DNA of 5,446 nt. It comes from Patescibacteria group bacterium. Lineage in GTDB: Bacteria > Patescibacteriota > Microgenomatia > UBA8517. Positions 1 through 5,280 of this stretch are shown piece after piece (position 1 is the first letter of the stretch; every line of letters starts with the position of its first letter). The DNA is taken from positions 1 through 5,446 of the forward strand of contig JANWVB010000064.1 of assembly GCA_025057695.1 (NCBI GenBank), written 5' to 3'. A model generated the notes under the pieces. That model had not been told where the DNA came from. It was given only the letters and a program-made list of their open reading frames with translations, and did not search any database. Position numbers and translations under genes: made by a program.

Positions 1-1
1 A

Positions 2-364
2 AGATTCCCCGAGGATGCAACACTAGCTCAGAAAAGAGCCCCTGAACGTCTAGAATCTCTATACGACGGGCGACATGGCGTTAGAATTTTGTTTGAAGAA
101 GAAAAACCAGAATATCTTGCCCCCGCCCAAATAAGATGGGTAGCTGGACTCATTAATGGTTACCTTAGAGCTGAAATCAAAATGGATACCTTAAATCCTT
201 ACAGGCTATTTGAAAGTCAAGAATTAGCTGAACCCTTCGAAGAAGGTGTCAAGAGTTTGTTAGAAAAAAGGCTAGCTATCATGAAAAATGCACTGGGGGC
301 AGCCGAAATAATGAAAGGCTCACTTCAGAAAGTGTTAGAAGAGTACTCGAAGCGTGCTAGTTAG
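2..364 (+). CDS. Unknown protein, C-terminal part (gene runs off the left edge)
   Basis: The reading frame ending at TAG 362-364 stays open to the first complete codon at position 2, giving 120 visible residues, so the true start lies outside the window. A TTG at 89 could serve as a start, but the 29 upstream codons read as ordinary protein (for example APERLESLYDGRHGVRI), so it is probably internal. The product is soluble and highly charged, with no signal peptide or membrane segment. The last 45 or so residues look like one or two amphipathic helices (LLEKRLAIMKNALGAAEIMK is representative), ending in a basic tail, SKRAS. I do not recognise a family or a catalytic motif. It is the first of four plus-strand genes of unknown function, and the next gene begins 165 nt downstream. 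No terminator hairpin follows the stop. After the TAG the same frame stays open for 30 more codons to TGA 455-457, which is about what chance allows in A-rich DNA. Confidence 0.7.
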   Translation, partial: RFPEDATLAQKRAPERLESLYDGRHGVRILFEEEKPEYLAPAQIRWVAGLINGYLRAEIKMDTLNPYRLFESQELAEPFEEGVKSLLEKRLAIMKNALGAAEIMKGSLQKVLEEYSKRAS

Positions 365-433
365 TCACAAGAGCAACAACCCGGAAAAATAACCCGACCA
401 AGCAAAATTACAAAAATCAAAACTCAAAAGCCA

Positions 434-455
434 ATTGATTCTAGTATGACTCAAT
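434..455. repeat. Imperfect 8-6-8 inverted repeat in the 365-529 spacer
   Basis: ATTGATTC (434-441) and GACTCAAT (448-455) are inverted copies with one mismatch, separated by TAGTAT. The element sits 75 nt upstream of the 183-codon gene, in an intergenic region with nothing else recognisable. Its size would suit a dimeric repressor site. There is no T-run on the plus strand after it, so it is not an intrinsic terminator for the gene ending at 364. It could be chance. Confidence 0.25.
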
Positions 456-529
456 GAAAAAAATCTAAATGTTAATAAAAACAGCGTGTTTGCCCTGCAC
501 AGCAGTCAAAAATCATAAACAATATAGAA

Positions 530-1081
530 ATGGGGGCTGTGCCTATAGTGGCTACTTTCAAATACACTAGAGGAGAATTAGCGGAAGAGGAAGATAAAAT
601 AGTAGGAGTAATATTGCTTAGAAAGCACGGAAACCTTCTACTAGTATTCAGGCCAACAGAAAACAATACGGCAGGATCATACTGGGCGATAGACATATCT
701 TACGATAATAGGGAAAGGGATTATAACAGGTTACAACCAGCATCCGCAAACCAGCTAAGACGAGAGCGGGAAGCATTCGCAAGAGGCATAGAAACACGAG
801 TAGACTGTCATCTGGTTCCACAACTTAGATTTAATCGCAAGCCAGAACAAATAATTCAACAAGACATCGATGCAATAGTAGCCAGCTTATTAGCTGGGCT
901 AGGGCAACAATTTAGAACTGAATTTGGCAACGAGATATCAGAAGAGAACATACACCAATTTGAAAATTACTACTTGGAGGCCTTAAGTATACTAGAAGCA
1001 AAAAGAGAAAGAAGTGCAAAAAACTACGCGGCAGGAGCTAAATCTTTCTTAAATGCATACAGGCGAATCTTCGGAGAATAG
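530..1081 (+). CDS. Unknown 183-aa protein, beta-rich N-terminus and helical C-terminus
   Basis: The frame runs from ATG 530 to TAG 1079-1081. ATG is the first usable start after the in-frame stop at 476-478. No Shine-Dalgarno sequence precedes it (the ten bases before ATG are caatatagaa). Residues 4-57 read as short beta strands (VPIVATFKY, VGVILLRK, NLLLVF, SYWAIDIS). Residues about 74-183 are charged and probably helical, with heptad-like stretches near 106-130 and 136-180. There is a single Cys (93). There is no signal peptide, membrane segment or familiar catalytic motif, and I cannot assign a family. Its long, even frame and normal residue composition support a real gene. It stands alone, with 165 nt before it and 447 nt after it, and may share a mobile or accessory history with its neighbours. 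A mixed beta/alpha protein binding nucleic acid or a partner protein is conceivable but not shown. Confidence 0.7.
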   Translation: MGAVPIVATFKYTRGELAEEEDKIVGVILLRKHGNLLLVFRPTENNTAGSYWAIDISYDNRERDYNRLQPASANQLRREREAFARGIETRVDCHLVPQLRFNRKPEQIIQQDIDAIVASLLAGLGQQFRTEFGNEISEENIHQFENYYLEALSILEAKRERSAKNYAAGAKSFLNAYRRIFGE

Positions 1082-1150
1082 AATAAATAAGAAAAAGCCC
1101 CAGAGAAGAAAAGATGAGCAAAAGTACAAACATTTTTGCTAAACCTTCCA

Positions 1151-1168
1151 GCGAATGTTAACATTTGC
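1151..1168. repeat. 18-bp near-perfect palindrome
   Basis: GCGAATGTTAACATTTGC contains the perfect 12-bp palindrome AATGTTAACATT (1154-1165). Two further outer base pairs match across one mismatch. With no central loop it is better suited to a symmetric protein-binding site than to an RNA hairpin. It lies 70 nt after the stop of the 183-codon gene and about 360 nt before the next start. About one perfect 12-bp palindrome is expected by chance in a window this long, so a function is not established. Confidence 0.25.
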
Positions 1169-1420
1169 ATCAACTACAGATCTGATCCCAGAGAGCAAGT
1201 AAAGAAGGTACAAGAAACAAGAACTTGGAACCAATAACCCAAAAAGTAGTGTTAACAGCCAAAAAGCCCATAAAGTAGCTTTAGAGACAGGAAATATTGC
1301 CAAATACAAAAACCAAAAAACAAACTACAAAATCACTAATAAGACCAGCAAGAACTGTAAATTACAAGAAGAATCAAATGTAACTTAAGCAAAGATTCGG
1401 CTAACAAGGCAAATTTCTCT

Positions 1421-1445
1421 CTGGTGCTTAGTGTTTCCGCACTGG
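1421..1445 (+). other. Possible hairpin upstream of the 216-codon gene
   Basis: CTGGTGC (1421-1427) can pair with GCACTGG (1439-1445) over seven positions, two of them G-T wobbles, around an 11-nt loop. An alternative fold pairs TGCTT (1425-1429) with AAGCA (1448-1452). The patch is less A-rich than its surroundings. No T-tract follows, so it is not a standard intrinsic terminator. It ends 17 nt before the proposed -35 box, so it would lie outside the transcript from that promoter. Confidence 0.2.
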
Positions 1446-1462
1446 CCAAGCAGAAAGCAGAA

Positions 1463-1491
1463 TTGTAAAAAAGCAAAATCTATGCTAAACT
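1463..1491 (+). promoter_or_regulatory. Probable promoter of the 216-codon gene (extended -10)
   Basis: TTGTAA (1463-1468) is separated by 17 nt from TAAACT (1486-1491). TGC directly precedes the -10 box, giving an extended -10 of the TGnTAnnnT type. Transcription would begin near 1498, leaving a leader of about 30 nt before ATG 1529. The hexamers fit the bacterial housekeeping sigma consensus moderately well, and the 17-nt spacing is optimal. Confidence 0.45.
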
Positions 1492-1494
1492 CTA

Positions 1495-1527
1495 ACTAGC
1501 TACCTTGTAATGTATCAAGACTAGCTA
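1495..1527 (+). repeat. Direct repeat ACTAGCTA x2 just before the start codon
   Basis: ACTAGCTA occurs at 1495-1502 and 1520-1527, 25 bp apart, and each copy contains the palindrome TAGCTA. The first copy overlaps the expected transcription start and the second ends one base before ATG 1529. The spacing and position would suit a regulatory protein or a translational control site. An 8-bp repeat is short enough to be chance. There is no Shine-Dalgarno sequence in this leader. Confidence 0.2.
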
Positions 1528-1528
1528 T

Positions 1529-2179
1529 ATGGAAAGCCAAGAATACGAACAACATACACAAGAGCACCAAACTCCAAAAACTCAAGAAGAAACTGGCAGC
1601 CAAGAAACTGCATCTGCCGGCACCTTTGCCAAAAACGAAGGAATAAAAGGGTACAACGAGGCCGTCGCGCATCTAAGAGAATTTTTAGAACAACCAGTTT
1701 TAGAACAACCAGCAGGTAATTTAAGTATAGAAGAGCTGGCGCAGCTAGGAAAAAATGTCAAAGAAATTGTTCTCGCCTTTGGTTCCTTGCAGGAAAATGA
1801 ATTCGCGTACAACGAAGGAGGAGTAGAACTCAAAGGAAAACATACAGCACACGTATTGAAAACAGGAATTGAAGACGAATCAGACAAACCAAAAAGCGAA
1901 TTAACTGCATCTGTCGCTATGGACTCAAAGGAGTTGGTAACGCTAGCCAGAAACACAATTGGTTTGGAAGGTAAAATTACTCCCGACTACGTTATAAATC
2001 TCGCCACTTCAACAGAGGCAAAGTACGCACCAGTTGCCACAGAAAATGGGATACAGTATACACCAGATCAAGGCCCAGAAAGTAAAGTAAGGTTTGAAGA
2101 AATTCTAAGAAAAGGATTAAACGATCTCCTCTCAGCCATAGAGAAAGTTCGGGTAAACAAGGATACTGGAAGTCAGTAA
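1529..2179 (+). CDS. Unknown 216-aa acidic protein with disordered N-terminus
   Basis: The frame runs from ATG 1529 to TAA 2177-2179. The start follows an in-frame TAA at 1508-1510, and no ribosome-binding site is visible. Residues 1-35 are low-complexity Gln, Glu, Thr, Ser and His (for example YEQHTQEHQTPKTQEE) and are probably disordered. Residues 41-62 hold a helix and a duplicated LEQPV/LEQPA motif. Residues 66-84 (IEELAQLGKNVKEIVLAF) are probably helical. A strand-rich middle follows (about 88-180), then an amphipathic helix at 187-208 (RFEEILRKGLNDLLSAIEKV). The protein has no Cys, no Trp, no signal peptide and no membrane segment. I recognise no family. Its order of elements resembles the interrupted gene at 2462-3061: LG(K/R), then KSE(L/I), then a C-terminal helix F-x-E-(I/L)-L. 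I infer that the two may be distant paralogues. A structural or protein-binding role is more plausible than enzymatic catalysis, but unproven. Confidence 0.75.
   Translation: MESQEYEQHTQEHQTPKTQEETGSQETASAGTFAKNEGIKGYNEAVAHLREFLEQPVLEQPAGNLSIEELAQLGKNVKEIVLAFGSLQENEFAYNEGGVELKGKHTAHVLKTGIEDESDKPKSELTASVAMDSKELVTLARNTIGLEGKITPDYVINLATSTEAKYAPVATENGIQYTPDQGPESKVRFEEILRKGLNDLLSAIEKVRVNKDTGSQ
1683..1712 (+). repeat. Perfect 15-bp tandem duplication inside the 216-codon gene
   Basis: TTTTAGAACAACCAG occurs twice back to back (1683-1697 and 1698-1712). Because 15 is a multiple of three, the frame is kept and the protein gains a second LEQP unit (residues 53-56 and 58-61). The identity at the DNA level indicates a recent replication-slippage duplication. 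It is a candidate for length variation between strains. Confidence 0.85.
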
Positions 2180-2400
2180 GCTACCTTCTATTTGGAGCCT
2201 AACATAAAAAAATACCTTGCCCTGCAAATGGTTAGAACTTAAAGCTTTGTATCTCCTTAAGGCCAAACACAAAGACTATCAAAACCAACTTATCAACTTA
2301 TAAGAGTAGAAAACACAATCAAGGTGTTCCCTTTTGACAAAAATAAAAATCCACCAAGCTTACGAACCGAATAAGACAAACAGAGTTGCCTGCCAAAATA
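2180..2400. other. Intergenic spacer without a supported gene
   Basis: Between the 216-codon gene and the promoter of the interrupted gene I see no gene, RNA or terminator. All three forward frames are broken by stops. The stop-free stretches that remain (up to about 50 codons, one continuing rightward across the promoter) are unremarkable for A-rich DNA, and no start codon has a ribosome-binding site. Confidence 0.5.
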
Positions 2401-2403
2401 TTC

Positions 2404-2430
2404 GATCTTCAAGATCTTTTATGTTAAAAT
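2404..2430 (+). promoter_or_regulatory. Probable extended -10 promoter with a palindromic operator-like site
   Basis: TGTTAAAAT (2422-2430) is an extended -10 element (TGn plus TAAAAT). The -35 region is poor: TTCGAT at 2401-2406 with an 18-nt spacer is the best match. Extended -10 promoters often work without a good -35. The spacer contains the perfect inverted repeat GATCTT-C-AAGATC (2404-2416), which occupies the face where a repressor or activator would contact the promoter. Transcription would start near 2437, about 25 nt before ATG 2462. AAGGGG at 2441-2446 resembles a ribosome-binding site but sits 15 nt from the ATG, farther than usual. Confidence 0.4.
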
Positions 2431-2461
2431 CCCGCATCGCAAGGGGAATACAAAAAAAAGA

Positions 2462-3061
2462 ATGAGCAACATAAAAAAAGCAAGTCGTATAACAGAACAC
2501 GTAAGCAGATCCGACTCTCTTACAGAGATATATTCGAGTTTGGCTAGATCTTCGTTGGAAAAGTTCACCCAAAGAGACCTGTGCGATATAAAAACTTTTC
2601 AAGAACTGGGGAGAGTTGTCTCCCTTGTTGCCGAAGACGTTTAAACCTTGGTATTCCCAGAAGGAAACTCAACGAAAGAAGGCTTATCAAGAATACTTGA
2701 AGTACAAGAAGACCCAGCAACAAAATCCGAAATATTAGTTACACTAGTACACTTAAGACAGCCACTAAGCGAAATACTAACAATACACGCAGTACAAACT
2801 AGAAACCAGCAAGGGGAAAGCACAAAAGAAATTGAAGTGGTTATACGTTTGCCAATCGGAACTTACAGTTTAAAAACAATGCACGCTACAGAATTCGAAG
2901 GAGAAAACCTTAAACACTCCCATAGTCCGGAAGAAACCCGCGAGGATTCGAACGCACAACGAGGTTTTGCAGAACTTTTGCAAAAAGCTGTTAAGATCCT
3001 CTTAAAAGCATTCCCGTCCGTCCAAGAAACAAAACACAAGATCGAAGAAGAAAGCAAATAG
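2462..3061 (+). pseudogene. Unknown ~200-aa gene interrupted by an in-frame TAA (two ORFs in one frame)
   Basis: One reading frame runs from ATG 2462 to TAG 3059-3061, broken only by TAA 2642-2644. The first part encodes 60 residues (MSNIKKASRITEHV...). The second encodes up to 139, and could restart at TTG 2648, three bases after the stop, giving 137 residues. The break falls between a helical segment (FQELGRVVSLVAEDV) and VFPEGNSTKEG, with no loss of frame, which suggests a single gene with a nonsense mutation. The second part has strands (EIEVVIRLPIGTYSLKTM), then an amphipathic helix (GFAELLQKAVKILLKAF) and a Glu/Lys tail. No membrane segment, signal peptide or known catalytic motif is visible. 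The layout parallels the 216-codon gene upstream. Alternatives are two separate small proteins joined by termination-reinitiation, stop readthrough, or a sequencing error. Function is unknown. A plausible promoter lies just upstream at 2404-2430. Confidence 0.6.
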
Positions 3062-3313
3062 CAGTTAGTTGAATGCTGTGTCAATGTTTCTTAATCAATC
3101 CGGTTTAAAGAATTATCACAAGGATCAATCCCAAACTCCAACAAAAGCAAAAGAGCAATTAAAACGAGGGTGCTCAGATTTAGTAAAACTTATGCACTGT
3201 ACCTGACCGCCAACGTATAACCGCCCGCAGATCGGCCGTGAAACATGTGTACACGAACTCAAGCCAAAAACCAAATTTTGATAAGACCAGTTCTTGTATC
3301 CTCAAACACTTAC
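3062..3313. other. Convergent intergenic region, no supported gene or terminator
   Basis: This region separates the plus-strand block from the minus-strand ligase, so both transcripts end here. I see no GC stem followed by a T-run for either strand. A 40-codon ORF at 3084-3206 (begins MFLNQSGLKNYHK, ends VKLMHCT) reads like protein but has no ribosome-binding site, and I give it little weight. A GC-richer patch at 3205-3239 contrasts with its surroundings and has the 6-bp palindrome CGGCCG. Short complementary pairs GAGCA/TGCTC (3153-3157, 3171-3175) could form a weak hairpin. Confidence 0.45.
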
Positions 3314-5026
3314 CTACTTTTGTATCTCAAACAGTTCCCTTACCTCTGAAAGCGTTGTTGCTTCTTGTGGGGATTTGTCATCTCTAAATCTCACAAGCCT
3401 TGGAAACCTTAAAGCATACCCTGCTGTATGTTTAGGTGAAATTGTAAGATCATCTCCGGCAAGCTCCACAACTATCTGAGGATCAACCCAATAATCAGGA
3501 GTCAGATCCTTGTGAACTTCATACACCTCTGGTTTGTCTTTTACTACCAATGGTTTAAGTCGCATGGCTAATTGCTTAAACTGCTCATCGGTAAGTCCAG
3601 TGCCTACTTTGGTAATTGTTTTGTACTTGCCTCTATCCAAAACTCCAGCTAAAAATTGGCCAATGCCAAACTCCACCCTTTTCCCAAAACCTGCGGTAAA
3701 ACCCATAATCACAGCGTCAATCGTATCTGGCAGTTTGCCAATCGCGCTTTCGTCTTCTTTCATCTTTACCCAATTCCATCCGGTTCTGCCCGGAATGTAC
3801 TTGCTATTTAATTTCTTAACTATGATTCCTTCTAGTCCTTCTTTTATGTATTTTTTGTGAAGCTTTAAGATAACAGCAGGATCTTTGGTTATAACATTTT
3901 CATCAATTCTTAAAATTTTGCCATTTTTTATGATTTTTTTTAAAACTTCCCGGCGAACACTATAAGGCTCTTGCATCAGATTCCTGCCATCAGCATATAA
4001 AACGTCAAAAACCTGAAAGCTAATTGGTGTTTTGCTTTTGACATTTGCTATATCATGCTTTCTGCGTCTTTGCATGGTTGTCTGAAAGTCAGCTATCTTA
4101 AGCATATCTTCATCCATGCCAACAGCTTCGGTATCCAGTATCACCTCATCAACGCTTAAATATTTGTCAATCTCAAAAAGTTCAGGAAACATAAAAGATA
4201 TATCTTTTAAATTTCGTGTGAAAACCGCCAATACTTTTTTAGGTTTTGAATAATGAATAATTGATCTTAATCCATCAAACTTTGGTTCCACTGAAACCTC
4301 TCCCATCTTTTCAATCATCTCATCTGGACTTTTTAGTCTTTGACAAAGCATGGGCATTACTGGAATCCCAACAATTGGAGAAAGATTGCCAGTAGCTTTT
4401 TTGATACCAAATCTTCTAATTTTTTCCGCCAAAGCGCCAACATCAGGAACCACCTCATAAGCTTTTGTTATCAATTTTGACTTTTCTTTACTGCCTTCTG
4501 CCATCCATGAAAGAGCGTCAATAATTGTTTTTTCAGAAAAACCAAGCCTTAACTTGCCAACTGGAATTCGAGCCAGGTACTTAACAGAGAGAGGATCCAT
4601 ATCAGATAAAACCATTGACAGTTTGTCTATCTTTCGTTCAATGCTTCCCTGCCCGGAATCGTTTGCGATATCAAAAAGTCGCAAATAAACATCGGTTACG
4701 CTTAATCCTATGTCCTTCGAATTTGCCTTTGCGGCATAAGTATATGCAGTTTCTCCAATATCACCAGTTTTTTTATATTCATTAAACACATCATTGATTT
4801 GTTTCTGGTAAGTCTTGGCAATTGCGGCAAGCATAGTTTTATCCGCAACATTAAAAACCACACCTTTATAAGAAGCCGCAAGTTCGCCCAAAATCAAATA
4901 AATCGCTTGGCCTATCTCATCAGCTTCCAGTTGGGAAAATAAATCAGCTAGTATAATGGTAGTTTCGTTGCGAGATTTTGTGCTTTCCAATTTTTGAAGA
5001 AACAAAGACAAATCCGCAAATTTCAT
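3314..5026 (-). CDS. ATP-dependent DNA ligase, archaeal/LigI-like, full length
   Basis: This enzyme seals nicks in duplex DNA: it forms a lysyl-AMP from ATP, passes AMP to the 5' phosphate, then joins the 3' hydroxyl. At 570 residues it matches archaeal ligases in length and has all three domains. An N-terminal DNA-binding domain spans about 1-205 (LARIPVGKLRLGFSEKTIID is typical), the adenylation domain about 215-435, and an OB-fold domain about 435-570. Visible motifs are I, EPKFDGLR with nucleophile Lys249; FTRN at 269-272; III, LDTE ending in Glu300; IIIa, FQVFDVLY at 337-344; IV, EGLEGIIVK at 396-404; V, WNWVKMK at 417-423; and C-terminal ALRFPRLVRFRDDK at 538-551. Motif III has Thr where most relatives have Gly (DGE). 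ATG 5024-5026 lies three bases after the stop of the membrane-protein gene, with no Shine-Dalgarno site, so translation is probably coupled. Replicative use versus repair cannot be decided without knowing whether an NAD-dependent ligase is also present. Confidence 0.97.
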   Translation of the reverse strand: MKFADLSLFLQKLESTKSRNETTIILADLFSQLEADEIGQAIYLILGELAASYKGVVFNVADKTMLAAIAKTYQKQINDVFNEYKKTGDIGETAYTYAAKANSKDIGLSVTDVYLRLFDIANDSGQGSIERKIDKLSMVLSDMDPLSVKYLARIPVGKLRLGFSEKTIIDALSWMAEGSKEKSKLITKAYEVVPDVGALAEKIRRFGIKKATGNLSPIVGIPVMPMLCQRLKSPDEMIEKMGEVSVEPKFDGLRSIIHYSKPKKVLAVFTRNLKDISFMFPELFEIDKYLSVDEVILDTEAVGMDEDMLKIADFQTTMQRRRKHDIANVKSKTPISFQVFDVLYADGRNLMQEPYSVRREVLKKIIKNGKILRIDENVITKDPAVILKLHKKYIKEGLEGIIVKKLNSKYIPGRTGWNWVKMKEDESAIGKLPDTIDAVIMGFTAGFGKRVEFGIGQFLAGVLDRGKYKTITKVGTGLTDEQFKQLAMRLKPLVVKDKPEVYEVHKDLTPDYWVDPQIVVELAGDDLTISPKHTAGYALRFPRLVRFRDDKSPQEATTLSEVRELFEIQK

Positions 5027-5029
5027 AAC

Positions 5030-5233
5030 TTAAGCTTGCGAAGCGAGGTAATTTGAGAAAAAAAGATAAGCAAAAACAACAGCGCCTATAAACAAAATAC
5101 CAAACACTATGCTTATTACTCCACCGGCTTCTTGATGTGCAACTTTATTTAATCCATCACCCACAAGAGTTAATCCAAACATGCTTGGCAAAACAAGTAT
5201 CATATACAAAAACTGAGGGTCAGTAGGTACCAT
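5030..5233 (-). CDS. Small two-helix membrane protein, unknown function
   Basis: This 67-residue protein has two predicted membrane helices: about 8-25 (FLYMILVLPSMFGLTLVG) and about 38-59 (GVISIVFGILFIGAVVFAYL). A short polar loop, DGLNKVAHQEAG, joins them. Both ends are short and there is no cleavable signal peptide. I recognise no family. The ATG at 5231-5233 lies 11 nt downstream of a TATAAT box, so the mRNA would have a leader of only a few bases and no ribosome-binding site. The stop is three bases from the ligase ATG, so the two genes almost certainly share a transcript. Co-transcription of a membrane protein with a DNA ligase is not an obvious functional pairing and may simply reflect gene packing. 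The small size, good hydrophobic periodicity and tight spacing support a real gene. Confidence 0.8.
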   Translation of the reverse strand: MVPTDPQFLYMILVLPSMFGLTLVGDGLNKVAHQEAGGVISIVFGILFIGAVVFAYLFFSNYLASQA

Positions 5234-5244
5234 ACCAGTAAGCT

Positions 5245-5271
5245 ATTATAATACAAAAAATGCTATTTCAA
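5245..5271 (-). promoter_or_regulatory. Promoter of the membrane-protein/ligase operon, near-leaderless
   Basis: On the minus strand TTGAAA (5266-5271) precedes a consensus TATAAT (5245-5250) with a 15-nt spacer, slightly shorter than the usual 16-18. A transcript would start around 5238, only about five bases before the ATG at 5231-5233. The direct repeat TGCTATTT (plus strand, 5261-5268 and 5286-5293) overlaps the -35 box and could be a binding site, but may be chance. The -10 position is bacterial. An archaeal TATA box would lie roughly 25 nt before the transcription start. Confidence 0.6.
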
Positions 5272-5280
5272 AATTCAATA

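Larger units (their letters stand above)
1082..1528. other. 447-nt intergenic region, strongly A-rich on the plus strand, no supported gene
   Basis: I find no convincing gene here. The longest stop-free run is 61 codons at 1203-1385 in the third forward frame, but it contains no ATG, GTG or TTG. A 15-codon ORF at 1114-1161 (MSKSTNIFAKPSSEC) is too short to support. Composition is strongly strand-asymmetric: in 1261-1380 I count 65 A against 19 T. That resembles the coding strand of the flanking genes more than neutral spacer DNA. The region also holds a palindrome, a possible hairpin and the promoter for the 216-codon gene, listed separately. It could be a decayed gene, an untranslated transcribed region, or both. 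Confidence 0.6.

Noticed and set aside
89..364. A complete 91-codon gene starting at TTG 89
   Set aside because: The frame is open all the way to position 2 with protein-like sequence, so this is the end of a longer gene cut by the window edge.
490..2226. Identical 10-mer TTGCCCTGCA in two intergenic regions (490-499 and 2217-2226)
   Set aside because: Several 10-base matches are expected by chance in a window this long, and the two sites have no matching promoter context.
2938..2964. A tRNA T-arm-like sequence on the minus strand (TTCGAAT within GTGCGTTCGAATCCTC)
   Set aside because: The flanking bases do not form a five-pair T stem, no acceptor or anticodon arm is present, and it lies inside protein-coding sequence.
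2..3061. All four plus-strand genes share one reading frame, suggesting one giant decayed or recoded gene
   Set aside because: In the spacers this frame has as many stops as expected for A-rich DNA (about 12 in 1082-1528), and other frames are equally or more open. The shared frame is a modest coincidence.
472..3084. Minus-strand ORFs in the left half (472-696, 1582-1956, 2360-2602, 2641-2823, 2863-3084)
   Set aside because: Four of them overlap better supported plus-strand genes and have Ser, Cys and Phe-rich compositions typical of reverse-strand shadows. The one at 2360-2602 covers the promoter and first part of the interrupted gene.
3245..3313. Intrinsic terminator for the ligase transcript
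   Set aside because: There is a T5 run on the minus strand, but no stable stem of adequate length precedes it.
3294..3860. Plus-strand ORFs opposite the ligase (3294-3479, 3534-3860)
   Set aside because: They lie antisense to strongly supported ligase coding sequence with all motifs intact, so they are shadows.
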